Source of the DNA: Solirubrobacteraceae bacterium
Lineage (GTDB): Bacteria > Actinomycetota > Thermoleophilia > Solirubrobacterales > Solirubrobacteraceae
DNA: 64,000 bases
Assembly (NCBI GenBank): GCA_030447275.1
Contig: JAUJPF010000005.1
Location: 62,001-126,000 of the forward strand
Reading direction: 5' to 3'
The notes below the pieces were generated by a model, which worked only from the letters and a program-made list of their open reading frames with translations, was not told the DNA's origin and did not search any database. This document shows positions 1 to 11,218 of the stretch, in pieces; position 1 is the stretch's first letter, and every line of letters begins with the position of its first letter. Both the position numbers and the translations under genes were made by a program.

Positions 1-399
1 GGACAGCCGGCAATACGCGCGATGCGCGCGAGCTGGTCGCGGTTCGCCGCGAAGGCATTGCATGAGCCTCGAGCAGCGCTGGCGGCATCGCCGGCATCGG
101 CGTGGCCTTCGCCAACACGCTGCCGGACAAAGACGACGCCGTAGCGATGGCGCGCGGTTTCGGTGGTGCAGCTGCCGAGCCGCCAGCGTACAGGCGGGAT
201 TGAGTCGAGCGCGATGCTGCCGCTGCCGGCGACGATCCGGACTCCACCGGACGTTTGCCGCACGCGGTGACGCTCAACGCGGCCGGGGCGGAGGAGCCGA
301 CGGTTCCAGCCGCGCTGGCGGCGACACGCGCGTACCGGCGTCGGGTCGAGCGCGAGCTGATCGTCAGCCTGCGGCGGTAGTCGAGATCGGTGACAGTGC

Positions 400-2050
400 G
401 CGCGCGAGATCAGCGCACCGCCGCGGCAGCTGATGGGCCGAGCGCGCCCGCCGGCGGTACGCGAAAGCGCCGCACGACCCAGCCAAAATTCGTGCGGACG
501 CGCATGCGGGCGTAGCTGTCGTGGACGCGCCGGCAGCCGCCGCGGCCGCCGAATGCCGCCGGAGCGCGACGAGGTGTCCGCGCACGAGGCGCCGTCTCGG
601 CTCTGCTGGAAGATCGACGAGCGCCGGCGCGTCGGCGGCGAGCCGCACGCGCCGGGCGCGGCCGTGACGGAGTCGAGCGGGAAGAGGGTCGCCCTCGTCT
701 CCCGGTCAGCGCGGGTGCGCCCTGCGGAATCGCCTGAATACGCGGTCCTCGCCGGCTATGCCGGCAGCTGAACAGCGCCATGGCTGTCGGCGCGACGTGC
801 CGCGCCTGGCGTGGGTTGAGCAGCGCGTGGCCGATCTTCGCCGGCAGCGTTCGCTGAGTTCCGGGTCGCCGCTTCGACATGATCAACGTGTTGTCGTTGG
901 TCTATATTGCCGGTTGCCGACGAGCGGGTTCGTTCGTTACTACGCGGTGACGAAGGTCGCGCCCGCCGAGCCAGCCGGGGTGTTCGAGCGTGCCGGCCTG
1001 CTGCCGGGCTGCCGGGCGTCTGGTGAGGTCCGTCTATCGCGCCCGCGGCGATCAAGCGCGCAGCTGGTGATCTTCGTCGATAGTCGGGCCGGTTGTATCC
1101 CCGAGGTAGATCATCCAGATGTTGCCTTGCGACGATGAAGTGCCTGATCTCGAGATCCCGCCGAAGGTTGAACGCGAGGCGCAGCGAGTTCTGGAGCGTC
1201 ACATGTTAGGTAACGGAGACGACGAGCATCACCGCAGCGCTCCCACAGTTCCCCGCTGGTTGGCGATCTTGTGGAGCTGCGGCGTCGGCTGCCGCCCTGG
1301 AAAGGGTGCCCAAGTCCCGAAGTTGCGGACCCGCGATCGACGGGAGGTTGATCGTTGTCGTGGCCCAAGCATATCCAGCACGCCGTTGATCGTCTCGAGG
1401 ACGTGGCCCATGACGCCGCTTCACATCAGGCGTTGTCAGCCTGTACTCAGCGCACGGCGACCAGGTCGGTGTCGTAGTTCATCGCGAAGATCCGCGAAGG
1501 TTTCGCTTCGCCGTCGTTCAGAGCGCCCGGCGAGCCGTTCGCCGCCGCGGAAGAAGCCTTCGGCGACCATGCACGCAGCTGAAAATTGCCGTGTCGACGT
1601 CGCGGGTCTGCCCGGCCAGACGCGGTTGAGGTCTCGTCGCGACGGTGTTGCTCGGGATCGACTGTCGAATGCCCCACGCTCACGCGAAGGTTCGTCTCGC
1701 CACCATGACCGAGCGCGACTCCGGCAGCAATGCGCGGTTGTTCTCTACCCGGTTGGGAATGAGCGATGCGGTCGCCGTCGAGGCCGTCGACTAATGAGTT
1801 ACGGTCGAGCTGGTTGCCTGCTGCCGCTGGCAGGGCGAGAAGCGGCGAGATGCTGTTCAGATATCCGGTTCCTGGGCGGTCGCGGTTAATCACGCGACGC
1901 GGCGCGGCGTGGCATTGCCCAGTCCGCGTGAATTGACGCCTTCGCGCGATGGCGCGCCGGTGCGGCATGGGACAGGCGTTCGCGACGAGCCAAGAGCGCC
2001 GTCACTGCTGCGACGGGCAGCGACGCGACCCAGAGTCGCCCTGACCGTCG
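400..2050 (+). pseudogene. Mirror fragment of phoD
   Basis: This is the damaged copy of the phoD gene found on the minus strand at 22,283-23,863. Matching stretches are seen at 1,170-1,200 (partner 23,062-23,100) and 1,519-1,545 (partner 22,800-22,826). No frame is open for long. The 5' part is too altered for me to place the start. Confidence 0.55.
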
Positions 2051-2510
2051 GTCGACGCATCGGCCCGCAGACGCGCCGGGTGACGCGCTGATCGCCGAGA
2101 TGCGTCGAGGTGATCGTCTCCAGGCCGATCGCCACGCCGGTCAGCGGCCGACGGTCGCGACGGCCATGATCACGAACATCAGATCAACGCGTTGCCTGCG
2201 CCGATACGCCGGTTGCAGTGCCGAGCGCGGCAGGCTTCGCCACCAGAACGCGCGCAGATAGGCCAGAGACCAGCGGCCTGCGACAGCAGACAGTAGCATA
2301 TCGCGCGCGGGGGATCACGCATCGGTCACCGCCGGGTTATGCCCGAGAGCGGTCGGTCGCGTAGACCATGACCACAGGCCGAAGACGAGGTTTCACGCCG
2401 ATCGCAGCGAAGCGCAGCCCTTTCGTAGCGCGTCGACGTTGCAGCCCAGAAAGACGAGCGCGAACGCCGCGAATTTGAGAGCAGCAGCAGAGCTGACGTC
2501 TTGTCACGCC
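2050..2510 (+). pseudogene. Mirror fragment of truncated znuA-like gene
   Basis: This should pair with 21,840-22,269 by position. A gaatttgag stretch near 2,480 resembles the AT-richer bases at 21,846-21,855. Otherwise similarity is poor, and the assignment rests mainly on collinearity. Confidence 0.35.
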
Positions 2511-2514
2511 AGCG

Positions 2515-3141
2515 ATGGCGCTTCATCAGCGAAGGCCTTCGGTAGCCGCTGCTGCCCGGCGGTGAAGATGCGCCCGACCGGATTTCGACGTTCACGCATA
2601 GCCGGTGAGCATCAGGACGCCATGGGTCGCCGTTCTATTTGCTGACCGAGCCGCAGTTGACGAAGAGCACGCCGCCATGTCGCGCACCCACGGCTTGCGC
2701 GGTAATGGAAGATGACGTCGGCGCTCTCCGCCGCGCCAGCGCCGCTCGTACAGGCGCGCCGGCTTGTCCTCGAACAGGTACTCGTTGACTTCTGCGCGGC
2801 GAGCTGGACGAGGTGGACCGCTCGCGCGCCGGCGTCGAAGCGCAGGTCGAAGGGCAGCCTCGCGGTAGTCCCCGGAGCGGCGGCCTGCGTGCTCGAGTTG
2901 TCCACGCGACCGAGCGCCCCAGCTCGCGGTCGTGCGCGTGACGTACGCGCGCAGCCGCAGCCCTGTGGTCGCGGCTGATGGTTGCTCGATTGCCGGGATG
3001 CCGCGTTCGGCCAGCAGCGTGCACAGCCGGGAGGTGGCCTGCAAGCCGAGGTCACCCTGCAGGGACGCGCTTCGATCTCGATCTGCATTGCCGGCGCGGA
3101 CAGCAGCGGATGTCGGTGATCACCGCGACGCGGTCGCTCAT
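2515..3141 (-). pseudogene. Mirror fragment of metallophosphoesterase gene
   Basis: This is the damaged copy of the gene at 21,113-21,835. The start codon is mirrored at 3,141. Peptide pieces LLAERGIP, VNEYLFEDKPARLYER and KPWVR survive in shifting minus-strand frames. Confidence 0.85.
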
Positions 3142-3181
3142 CGCCCTCCGACCGGGGCTGGCCGGCAGAGAACGGTCGAGT

Positions 3182-3480
3182 GGATGACCGCCCAGCGTGC
3201 GCCAGATCCTGTCGAGTACCCCGACAGCGGGTGGAGGCCGAGTGCATTAAGGCCCTCGCCGATCCGGTTCGGCCATCGCCTGTCGATGCGGCGCAGGCAC
3301 GAGGGCGAGGTAGCGTGGCCGTGCTCCTGCTCCTTCATTACGAGCCGACGATCCACCACTGCGTTCTCCGGGACGCGGGGCGTCGTCGCCGCTGCTCACA
3401 GCTTCGTGCCCGGCGCGCTCGACGAGATCGTCGGCTGGTTGACCTGGAGGACGTCCACTGGCTGGAAGAGCCGATGATCC
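3182..3480 (+). pseudogene. Mirror fragment of arsR-family gene
   Basis: This is the damaged copy of the gene at 20,712-21,058. The start region (ATGACCGCCCAGC at 3,182) and the KALADPVR and PGALDEI coding segments are recognisable, with gaps between them. Confidence 0.85.
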
Positions 3481-3549
3481 GCCTGCGCTGCGCGGGTATC
3501 TTCGATGTTGTCAGCGCCGTCCACTACTGGCGGCGGCGGAGAGAACTGA

Positions 3550-5510
3550 TGGCGACGTGAAAGGCGGCATCGCCGGCGCTGGCCGGGGCACGACGGTAGT
3601 CGTACCGAGCGCGGCGGGGGCATCTCTGCTCAGGCCCTCGGCGGGCTTCGTCAGCAGGCCGCGCCAGGCGGCGTCGCCTGGCCCGTGTCCAGCTGCGTCG
3701 CGGTCGGCGACCCGCCATGTACCTGGCGCGAGACCGGGCTGCGGGGAGGCGATCTCGGCGGCCTGGTCGGCTGAGGGTACCCTCCAGGTGATCGCGTCCC
3801 GTTCCGGCCGCCGTTCTGCGCTACGATACATGGACGGCAGGAGCCGCTGCCCGCTGGCTTCAACTGTTCGTCGCTCAGCCGGGGACGACGACGGCGGCGG
3901 CCATGCTGCCGACGTGGTCCAGGCGCTGTTCGACTCCGCGTCGCGGACCGAGCTCGCCGCAGCTCGCTCGCCGCCGCCGGGTTGCCGGATGGTCGTCGCG
4001 GCCGCGAGCCAGGTCCTCGCGCGCGACTCCACCTTCGCCTGGGCCATGGTCTACGCGATGCCGAGCGTCTGCCCTGTCGTCCACATCGCGCGCTGTACTT
4101 CTTCGATCGCCGATGAGGATCGCGCCGCTGCCGATCGCTGGGCTGGCGCCCGAGGCGACGGCGGGGATGAAGGGCACAGATCGCCGACCTGATCCACGCA
4201 AAGGCGCCTGGGCTGGGCGAGTCCGAGCAGCCATGTATCGATTTCCGGGGCCGCGGGATGCGATTGCAGCGCGCGTCATGTCGCGCGGGTGCAGACGGGT
4301 GATCCTGCCAGCGTCCCGCGCGCCCGTATCGGGACGGAGGCTCGCCATGCCAGCACGCGCGCAGTGCGAGATGCTGCTGCCGCGCAAGCGATCGTTCACC
4401 GGCTGGCAGATCGAGCGCGCAAACAGCGCCCGCGCGCCCGAGGCCGCGAGCGCCTTCCACACGGCGGCTGCGCCCGGCGGACGCGAGATGGAAGCTGCGA
4501 CGCTGTTCGGCGGCGGGTCGGATTGCAGTGGCACGTAGTGGTCAGCTTGCAGCCGCGTCGCCTCCATTCTACGCCGCCGAGGCCCGACTTCACCAGGTCT
4601 CCGCGGAGCTTCTCCGGAAGTCACCCTACGTGAAGACGCGAGGGATCCCGGCGCAGCAAGGCGTTTCCGCCGCGGCTCAAGGTCGCGAAGACGGCGACGA
4701 GGTCGCGCGGATTGTCGAGGCGTCCGCGTACTTCGAGCGCCCGGAGGAGGAATCAGCGTGCTCGACCCCGCAGGGGCGGCGGAGGATCCCGTCGTTCGGC
4801 ACCGGTCGCTCGGCTATCGCCCGCCGATCAACGCAGGGCGACATTCGCTGGCGATATTGCCGCAACAGCTGGCCGCGACCTCGCGAATTGCCGCGCGGCG
4901 GTTTCGGCGTTCGCGCCGCTGATCGAGGTCTCCAGGCGACAGATTTACGCTGCTGATGCCGCAGCAGGCCGATATCGCCGGTGCCGGCGACCGTTAGTCC
5001 GACGGCGCACCTGCCGCCGGGCGGCGAGGTACGTCGCGATGTTCCCGAGCCGCGTTCTTCCAGGCGATTTCCAGGTTTCATCGCTGGAGTACCCTTCGGG
5101 TATGACTCGTCAGCAGGATTCATCTGCCACCTGCGCAGTCGTTACACTGGTTCGTTCGGGTCACGGTCCGGCAGCGGCGGCCCGTCGTACTCCACGGTCG
5201 TACGTAGTCCAGCGCGTATTCCGCGTAGCCGGCGGCTGTCCCAACGCCGTGCCGGTCTGTCGGCTGCAACAGCGTCAGTGCTGCCGCCGATATTGGCTTC
5301 GCCGCTTCGGCGTCGCGGCGAGTCGTGGCTGCAGGGCGTGAGCGACGGTCAGACCCGCGGGTTTTCCTCGAGAATCTCGCCTTCGAGACGCTCCAGTGGC
5401 GTCTGATGACAACGGCCATCAGCGCGGCTCGCCGGCTCGTCTGCGTTCCCACCCGAGCAGCCGGTGGCGCCCTCGACAGCGCGGGAGCCGACGCAGCGGA
5501 GGAGGGATGA
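3550..5510 (+). pseudogene. Mirror fragment of large secreted-protein gene
   Basis: This is the damaged copy of 17,983-20,542. The stretch 4,690-4,830 matches 18,960-19,100, and the terminal GACGCAGCGGAGGAGGGATGA at 5,490-5,510 matches the end of the gene at about 18,003-17,983. Both copies are frame-broken, so the intact protein cannot be rebuilt by comparing them. Confidence 0.8.
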
Positions 5511-5690
5511 CCGCCTCAGGCGGCGCTGCGCCGAGGCCCGCCCGGGATCTCGGCGAGGTCTGGGCGGGCGGATTTGCCGTCGACGTCTTCGCGTGCGCGC
5601 CGTCGACCGTCCGGGGCCGTGTTCGTCCACACGCCGTAGCCCGAGCCGGGTCAGAACTGGTCGAGGCGGCCCAGCGTAGCCAGTGAGCAG
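5507..5690 (+). pseudogene. Mirror fragment of receiverless wHTH gene
   Basis: This is the damaged copy of 17,654-17,986. It follows the mirrored GGAGGAGGGATGA junction. About half the length is gone. Confidence 0.6.
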
Positions 5691-5963
5691 TGATCTGGTC
5701 GCCCGCCTTACCAGTACCACGGCCACTGGATCGCCCAGCCCATCACCTCGACGCCGTAGGTCGTCGCCAGTCCAACTGGCGTAGCCGACGATCGAGCTGC
5801 AACGAACGGCGGCTGTACGCTGCGGATCGCCGCCATGCGATCCGGTCGCCCCCGTGCCGCATCTTCAGCCAGTGCTGATGCTCCAGCAGTGGTGATGTCG
5901 CTGCCGGAATGCGGCCCGAGCCCTGCGTCGGCGTTCACTTCGCGACGGACGATGCCCACGCAC
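5690..5963 (-). pseudogene. Mirror fragment of DUF47/PhoU-like gene
   Basis: This is the damaged copy of 17,044-17,670. The start region is clear: bases 5,935-5,963 are nearly the reverse complement of 17,040-17,075. More than half the gene length is missing. Confidence 0.7.
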
Positions 5964-6054
5964 GCACAGCACGGCCGATAGCCCAGCCACGGGCCTTCAC
6001 GTCGGTTCAATCGCTCAACGGCGGCGGTCAGCGGAAGTTAACGTCCGGTCGACA

Positions 6055-6348
6055 ATGCCGCCGCCACGACTTTGCTTATCTTCGTCGGTACAGACCCGGC
6101 TCGCGCGAGGGGTTCGTCTCCCGGTCGCATCGCGTCCCGATGTATCGGTGTGGGAGCTCCGGCGTATTACGCCGCCTGCGCGGCCGCATCGCCGCCGCGA
6201 AGGTAATGGTTTCAGCTGGCGCTAAAGGACGGCGACCGCCTGGATCGACGTCTACGTCCACAGCGTCTGACGAAGCTCGAGGACGGGCCAGCGCTTCGTC
6301 CACGCATATCGGTTTCCGGCTGCCGCTCGGCCGAGTTTCACACTAATA
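6055..6348 (+). pseudogene. Mirror fragment of PhoB-type wHTH gene
   Basis: This is the damaged copy of 16,567-16,929. The coding bases for REGLVS and for THVGFGYRFSAELSH survive near 6,105 and 6,300-6,345. Confidence 0.8.
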
Positions 6349-6389
6349 ACCAGTCATTGCGGCCGCAGATCGCCGAGCGTCGCCGCGTC

Positions 6390-7055
6390 GTCTAACCGTG
6401 CTTGACTCTTCAGCTCTGTGGCGCACTGACCTGGCGTCGCCGCCCGCGAATGCGACGAGTTCGAGGCACGGCGCCCGACGGTGGGCCGGCCAGCAGCAGG
6501 CCGATCGACGGCCTCGTCGACAGCCCAGTTCGTGCAGGGTCGCGGTCGGCAACCACCGCAAGAATACGGCGTGCAGAGGCGGGTGCCAGGTTACCGGCGG
6601 CAGCTCTCCTGAGAGGTCGATTTGACTCGGCGTACCCGCGGCCGATCAAGGACGACGAGGAGGTGCCGCCTGCAAGAAGGGTGGCCCGCTGCAGTGGCCA
6701 ACGACGGCCCTGCGGTCAGAACAGTTGTTTCCTCCGAGATCGACTGCACGCTGCTGCGGGCGACGAACGGCTCGCTGGATACCGACGCATCGTTCTCGGC
6801 TTCCGGCACGCCGCCCTTCACCGAGGAGGTCAACGGCGAAGAGGCAGCAGCAAGGACAGCCGCCCGAGGACGACAACGTGCTCGTCCAGGCCCGGCCATC
6901 TAGGCGTTCGGCCTATCTCGGCTCTACTACGAAGGTGCACCTACCGGCTCGACAAGGGCGACGGCCGCCGAGCAACGAGATGATCCAGGTTCGCCTGCGC
7001 AGCCGCCTTCGGCCACTACGAGGCCATGAAGAGCCGGGAGGGCATCGAGAATCGC
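6390..7055 (+). pseudogene. Mirror fragment of pstS
   Basis: This is the damaged copy of 15,560-16,530. A 19-20 base run around 6,412-6,432 is identical to the signal-peptide coding region of pstS, and the bases encoding RPIKDDEEV occur at 6,640-6,665. Confidence 0.85.
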
Positions 7056-7105
7056 TGATCGTCTCGATGCATTTGAAGGTCGCGGTCCTGGTCGCCTTCC
7101 GCAGC

Positions 7106-7720
7106 GTGGCGACGCCGAGCTCATCTGTTCCGACGTCCCGGCGTCGTCTGCAGTGGTCATCAAGGGCCTGTTCTCCTCGCCGCGGCCCGTGTCCGTCCTC
7201 ACGACACCGGGATCATCTGCTGCCCGAGGAGACGATCGGCAGTGTTCGGCTCGGCAGTTCACCGGCAGGGCCTACGCCGACCTCGGAGTTCGGCGTGCTG
7301 CCCTCGACGTTGCCATCAGCGCGATCGCAGCGATACCGCCGAGTACGCGACGCTGCGCAGCGCGGCCGACGTGGTCGCGATCGACTTCGCGCCCTCTTCG
7401 CCCGAGGTGTTGCTGCTGTCGATGAAAGGCCGGCCGCCATGCTGAGCGACAGCACATCCGCCGAGGACGCGCTGGAACACAAACCAGCAAGCGGGACGCA
7501 GTCTATCATCGCGGCTGGAAATGGAGCACGTCGGGATGATGATCGTGCCTCATCGCCGGGCAGCAGCCTGTTGCGTCGGTCGACGATGACGACAGCCTAC
7601 GCTGCAGCATCCGCGAAGGAACCGGTCGGCTGATGGCTATCTTCGCCGTCGGGACGCTGCTGTTCTTACCATTGCTGTTGATGAACGCGATCTGATCCGC
7701 TGTGCTTCCGGCAGGCCATT
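7106..7720 (+). pseudogene. Mirror fragment of pstC
   Basis: This is the damaged copy of 14,620-15,549. The GTG start and the bases encoding [11 protein letters not shown] and IKGLLF are legible from 7,106 to 7,175. Confidence 0.85.
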
Positions 7721-8432
7721 CGCGTGGTGCAGTGCGGTCCCGCGTATCGCGTAAACTGCGGCGGTCTGTTCCGCAAGCTGCCGTTATTGCCAGCGCGGGG
7801 ATAAACAGCGCCCTGGCCCGATACGGTCTCGACGAAGAGCCAGCTGACTTCCCTGACGAACTCAACAAAGTCAGCCCACCCCGATTATCCGCAGCTGGCG
7901 CTGACGCTGCGGCTGATGGGTCTGCGCATCCCATCGTGCCGGTGGCGTCGCGCGGTGCAACGGATGGCTGGCCGCCGATGACGAAGTGTGGGAACTCGGC
8001 TGATCGAGGTGAACATCCATCTGTCGATCGCCTATCCTCGGCCCGCAGCTATCGCGCGGCCTGTCACGTCTTCAAGTCTCGCCAGGGCGACCTGATCACG
8101 GCGGCCTGATCATCGCCGCGCGCGAGGCGATCCGCGCAGTGCCGCCGTCGACAGGCGAGGGTTCACCCGCGCGACGATCTGGAGCTTGCGCTGGCGTCAG
8201 CTCACCGGCGTGATCCTCGCGCTGTCGCGCGCGATCGGCGATGGCGCTGCTGATCGTCAGCTGGCAATAGCCTCGCGTTCGCCTGTTCAGACCGGACTCG
8301 ATCTACACGGCGATGCCGATCCAGATCTTCGACGCGCCAGCTGATTGCGCTATTTGCCAAGCGGCGGTCCCAACGCCAAATTTGCCATGAACATGTCGCG
8401 ATCTGGCTACGGACAGTTTACGAGAGCAGCAG
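7720..8432 (+). pseudogene. Mirror fragment of pstA
   Basis: This is the damaged copy of 13,685-14,623. Bases encoding [15 protein letters not shown] are seen near 8,105-8,150, and those for [11 protein letters not shown] near 8,298-8,330. Confidence 0.85.
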
Positions 8433-9088
8433 ATAGAGTGGATCATGCGACGTAATGGCCGCCTGACGAATGAGCGGCGTCGCGCGGCTGACGTACCGCG
8501 CGAGGCTGCGTTCCCGTACCGAGGGGGTGCAGGTCTACATGCAGGTTCGAGCTCCGTTGCACCAGATCACCGCGTTCATCACCACGTACGCGGGAAGTCG
8601 CCATCTCGCTGCTGAAATCGGATGAATGACCTCATCCTCTCAGCGCGTGATCCGCGCGTGCCGTCGACCGTGCGCAAGCGCAGCCGTTCCAGAAGTGCCG
8701 AACTCGTCTCAGCCTGACGATAACGTTCGGCCTGCGCGCGTGCTCGGCATGAAGGACGATGTTGACGATATCGTCGGATGTCGCCGCGCAAGGCAGGCGC
8801 TGCGGGACAGCAGACGGCTGACCACCGCATTCGGCTGGCGTATTGTGCAGCGGCTGCGTATCGCGCGGCGGCTATCGAGCCCGACGGCAATATGGATTGC
8901 GCTCGACCTGATCTCGACGTCGGCGACGCGATTCATGCTGAGCGTCTGGCAAACAGCCACCACAACATGGAGATGATGCGTCTGGACTCACCGTCTGGCT
9001 GACTGACGGATATGCGTCGTCACTACCAGCATGAACACGGAGAAGACGAACTGATCACCAAGGAGTACGTCACCGGGAAGCTGGCTGA
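8430..9088 (+). pseudogene. Mirror fragment of pstB
   Basis: This is the damaged copy of 12,819-13,688. The bases encoding [12 protein letters not shown] lie at 8,738-8,775 and those for KEYVTGK at 9,060-9,080. The mirrored TGATG stop-start junction is at 9,086-9,090. Confidence 0.9.
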
Positions 9089-9610
9089 TGCCGGGCCTCC
9101 CACGCCCCAGCTTCGGTCCGACGCCAGTGCTCGGTGGGATCGACTATCGCGCCGAGCAGGTCGACTACCGAGGGCATTGACGAGCAGGACGTCGAGCTCG
9201 CCGAGCCAGTCATCGCCGACGACGACCGGATTCGAGGTCCACCAGGGGGATCCAGCCAGGCAGCGTGGTCGCGGGCGACTCCAGCGGCCCGCCTCGCCGC
9301 ACAGAATACGCTTACGTCGGATGGGTGACCAGTGCGTGGCGCTGGGCTGCCGCTGAGCGGTTTGTTTTCGCCCGCGCAGCGACGAGGATCGCGTGGAGCG
9401 GCTGTCGCAGATGGGTATCCAGTCGCGCAGCGGCGCGACGTAGCTCTGGCCGAGGATCTCGTCGCGTGCGATCGCGACGTCCAGCGATCTTCCAGCCGGA
9501 TTTGTACGCGTGAGCGGGCGATACTACGCTCGTCGCGGGTGTCTGGAAGCGGAGGATTAACGCGGCTGACATCTGGCGTTCGTGGTGACCGGGCGTCTGG
9601 AGTCGCTGAG
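9088..9610 (+). pseudogene. Mirror fragment of phoU
   Basis: This is the damaged copy of 12,133-12,819. It starts at the mirrored ATG at 9,088. The bases encoding DEQDVELAE are at 9,178-9,203. Confidence 0.85.
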
Positions 9611-9712
9611 GCGGCTCCAGCGGTCGGTCGCGTATCTCTGCCAGACCGGTAGTCGCCCACTTGCGCACCTGTTGCCCTCATGCCCGGCTGACCTGGGGCC
9701 TTCCTCTCCGAG

Positions 9713-10248
9713 ATGACAAGATCAGCCACTTCGTCGCTCGTCATCGACGTCGACTCCGGGTTCCTCCAGTGGCGTTGCCGACGGCGGCACGGCCTTCGCG
9801 AGCAACCACGTCGGCTGTCGATGTACAACGCCGTCGTCATTCGCATGCGCGCGGAGCTGCCGCTGGGCATCTGCACCGGCCAGCTGGCCGTAGCCCGGCG
9901 CCGACGACAGCGCCATCCGAGTCATCGCGCGCGTGGAGGCCGCCGTGGCGCCGCCGCAGCTGATCGCCGCCGCGCGGCGTCGAGCCGGTCTCGAGGCGAG
10001 CTGATGATCCAAGCCGACCCAGTCTACGTCCGCGAGCACTCCGCTCGACCTGACCTCGGCGCGAGTTCGCCATCCGGCAGGCCGAGATTGCGCGATGGTC
10101 GGCGACTTCCGCAGCGTCGACATACAGAGCTGGAGAGGTATCGGCATGCGCGGTACATCGCTGGCTGTCGGTGCTCCGCCGCCGAGGCCGAGGCGCCGAG
10201 CGCCGCCGGCGGTCGACGAGCGTCGCCGCGGCGCCGCGCCGTAGTCGA
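9713..10248 (+). pseudogene. Mirror fragment of PhoB-like regulator gene
   Basis: This is the damaged copy of 11,219-11,980. The start ATG at 9,713 and the bases encoding VIDVDSGFLQ are clear at 9,740-9,772. About 200 bases of the receiver and DNA-binding regions are missing. Confidence 0.85.
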
Positions 10249-10294
10249 CCTTCGCCGGAGTCGCCGCGGTCGCGCCGACATCTGCCGGATATCG

Positions 10295-10555
10295 AGGCCG
10301 GGTTCGGCCCCGGAACACCATCGTCCTTGCTCATTACCGTGGTCTACGCGGTGCCGGGCGGGGATCGTCGGCGACAGCCAGCGTGTTCGCGGTGGCGCTC
10401 GTCTACGTCTACCGGAACTTCGCGACGACGGTCTCGGCGATCGCCACCGCGGCCGGAGGGGTTGGCGGCGATCCTTCCTCGGCGCGTCGGCGGACTGTTT
10501 CTACACACCCCGCGGGTATGCACGCGCTGTACGACGTTCCGCCACTCTACGCGTA
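10295..10555 (+). pseudogene. Mirror fragment of small membrane protein gene
   Basis: This is the damaged copy of 10,716-11,075. It is the segment nearest the turn of the palindrome. The final bases encoding the C-terminal LYETFRHW and the stop are at 10,527-10,555. Confidence 0.85.
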
Positions 10556-10715
10556 GCCACCCGCCGCTCTCGCGCGCTCTTCGACACCAAGACGCAGGAG
10601 GACGGCGACTTGCCGCCCCGGATCGGATATCGCGGCGGGCATGTCCGTGAGGCTTCGCCGCGCGCGTTGCGCGGGTGTCACGGGGTGTGTCGGAAGGCGC
10701 GCGGGGCGGCGGTGG

Positions 10716-11075
10716 CTACGCGTACCGCGCCAGTGGCGGAACGTCTCGTACAGCGCGTACGCCGCCGCGCCGAGGATCGTGAGCCACGCGAGGGTTCCCA
10801 CCGACGAGGCCGAAGAAGCGGTCCGCCGACGCGCCGAGGAAGAGGATCGCCGCCAGCCCTCCGTAGAGCATCCCGCGGTGGCGATCGCCGAGGCCGAAGA
10901 TCGTCGTGCGGAAGTTCCGGTGATGGCGACGAGCGCGAACCAGATCGACACCGCGAACGCGATCGAGATGAGCGTGCTGGACAAGCTGCGCGGCGGTCCC
11001 ACTGCCCGGCACCGCGTAGACCGCGGCGGCGATGAGCAGGACGATGAGGATGTTCCGCGGGGCCGGACCCAGCAC
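10716..11075 (-). pseudogene. Small membrane protein, frameshifted
   Basis: From the GTG at 11,075 the reading starts MLGPAPRNILIVLLIAAAVYAVPG. Hydrophobic segments then continue in other frames: TLISIAFAVSIWFALVAIT, MLYGGLAAILFLGASADRFFGLVG and TLAWLTILGAAAYALYETFRHW. Together these would form an inner-membrane protein of about 120 residues with four hydrophobic stretches. At least three single-base shifts break it. Because the gene sits beside the palindrome turn, I read them as consensus errors rather than true decay. It follows the regulator gene at 11,219 on the same strand by about 140 bases. I recognise no family. Confidence 0.6.
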
Positions 11076-11218
11076 GGCCTACGACAGCGCGACCGACCGA
11101 GCGCCCGATCCGGCGGGCTGCCGGCTGACCGCGGCCCGCAGCGACTCCGGCGAAGGTGCGCGCGGGACGCCGTCGGCCCCTGCAGCCGCGGCACCGCGCG
11201 GCGGCACGGCGCCGTCGA

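Larger units (their letters stand above)
1..10590. repeat. Left arm of giant inverted repeat, error-laden
   Basis: This segment is a degraded reverse-complement copy of about 10,680-24,300. Anchors: 10,535-10,560 mirrors 10,720-10,755; the pstB stop/phoU start at 9,088 mirrors 12,819; a 16-residue run VNEYLFEDKPARLYER is shared by minus-strand 2,740-2,800 and the phosphoesterase at 21,510-21,560; 1,519-1,545 mirrors 22,800-22,826. The sum of paired coordinates drifts from about 21,270 at the centre to about 24,300 at the left, so the copy has lost roughly 3 kb through many small deletions. Coding and non-coding parts are equally damaged and no long gene survives. It should not be annotated as functional DNA. 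Mirror identity is clear from about 1,100 rightward and weak in the first kilobase. Confidence 0.9.

Noticed and set aside
1-10590. Short open frames (60-440 codons) in the left segment as possible novel genes
   Set aside because: They are chance frames in the damaged mirror copy; none keeps a domain and their similarity to the right arm is on the mirrored strand.
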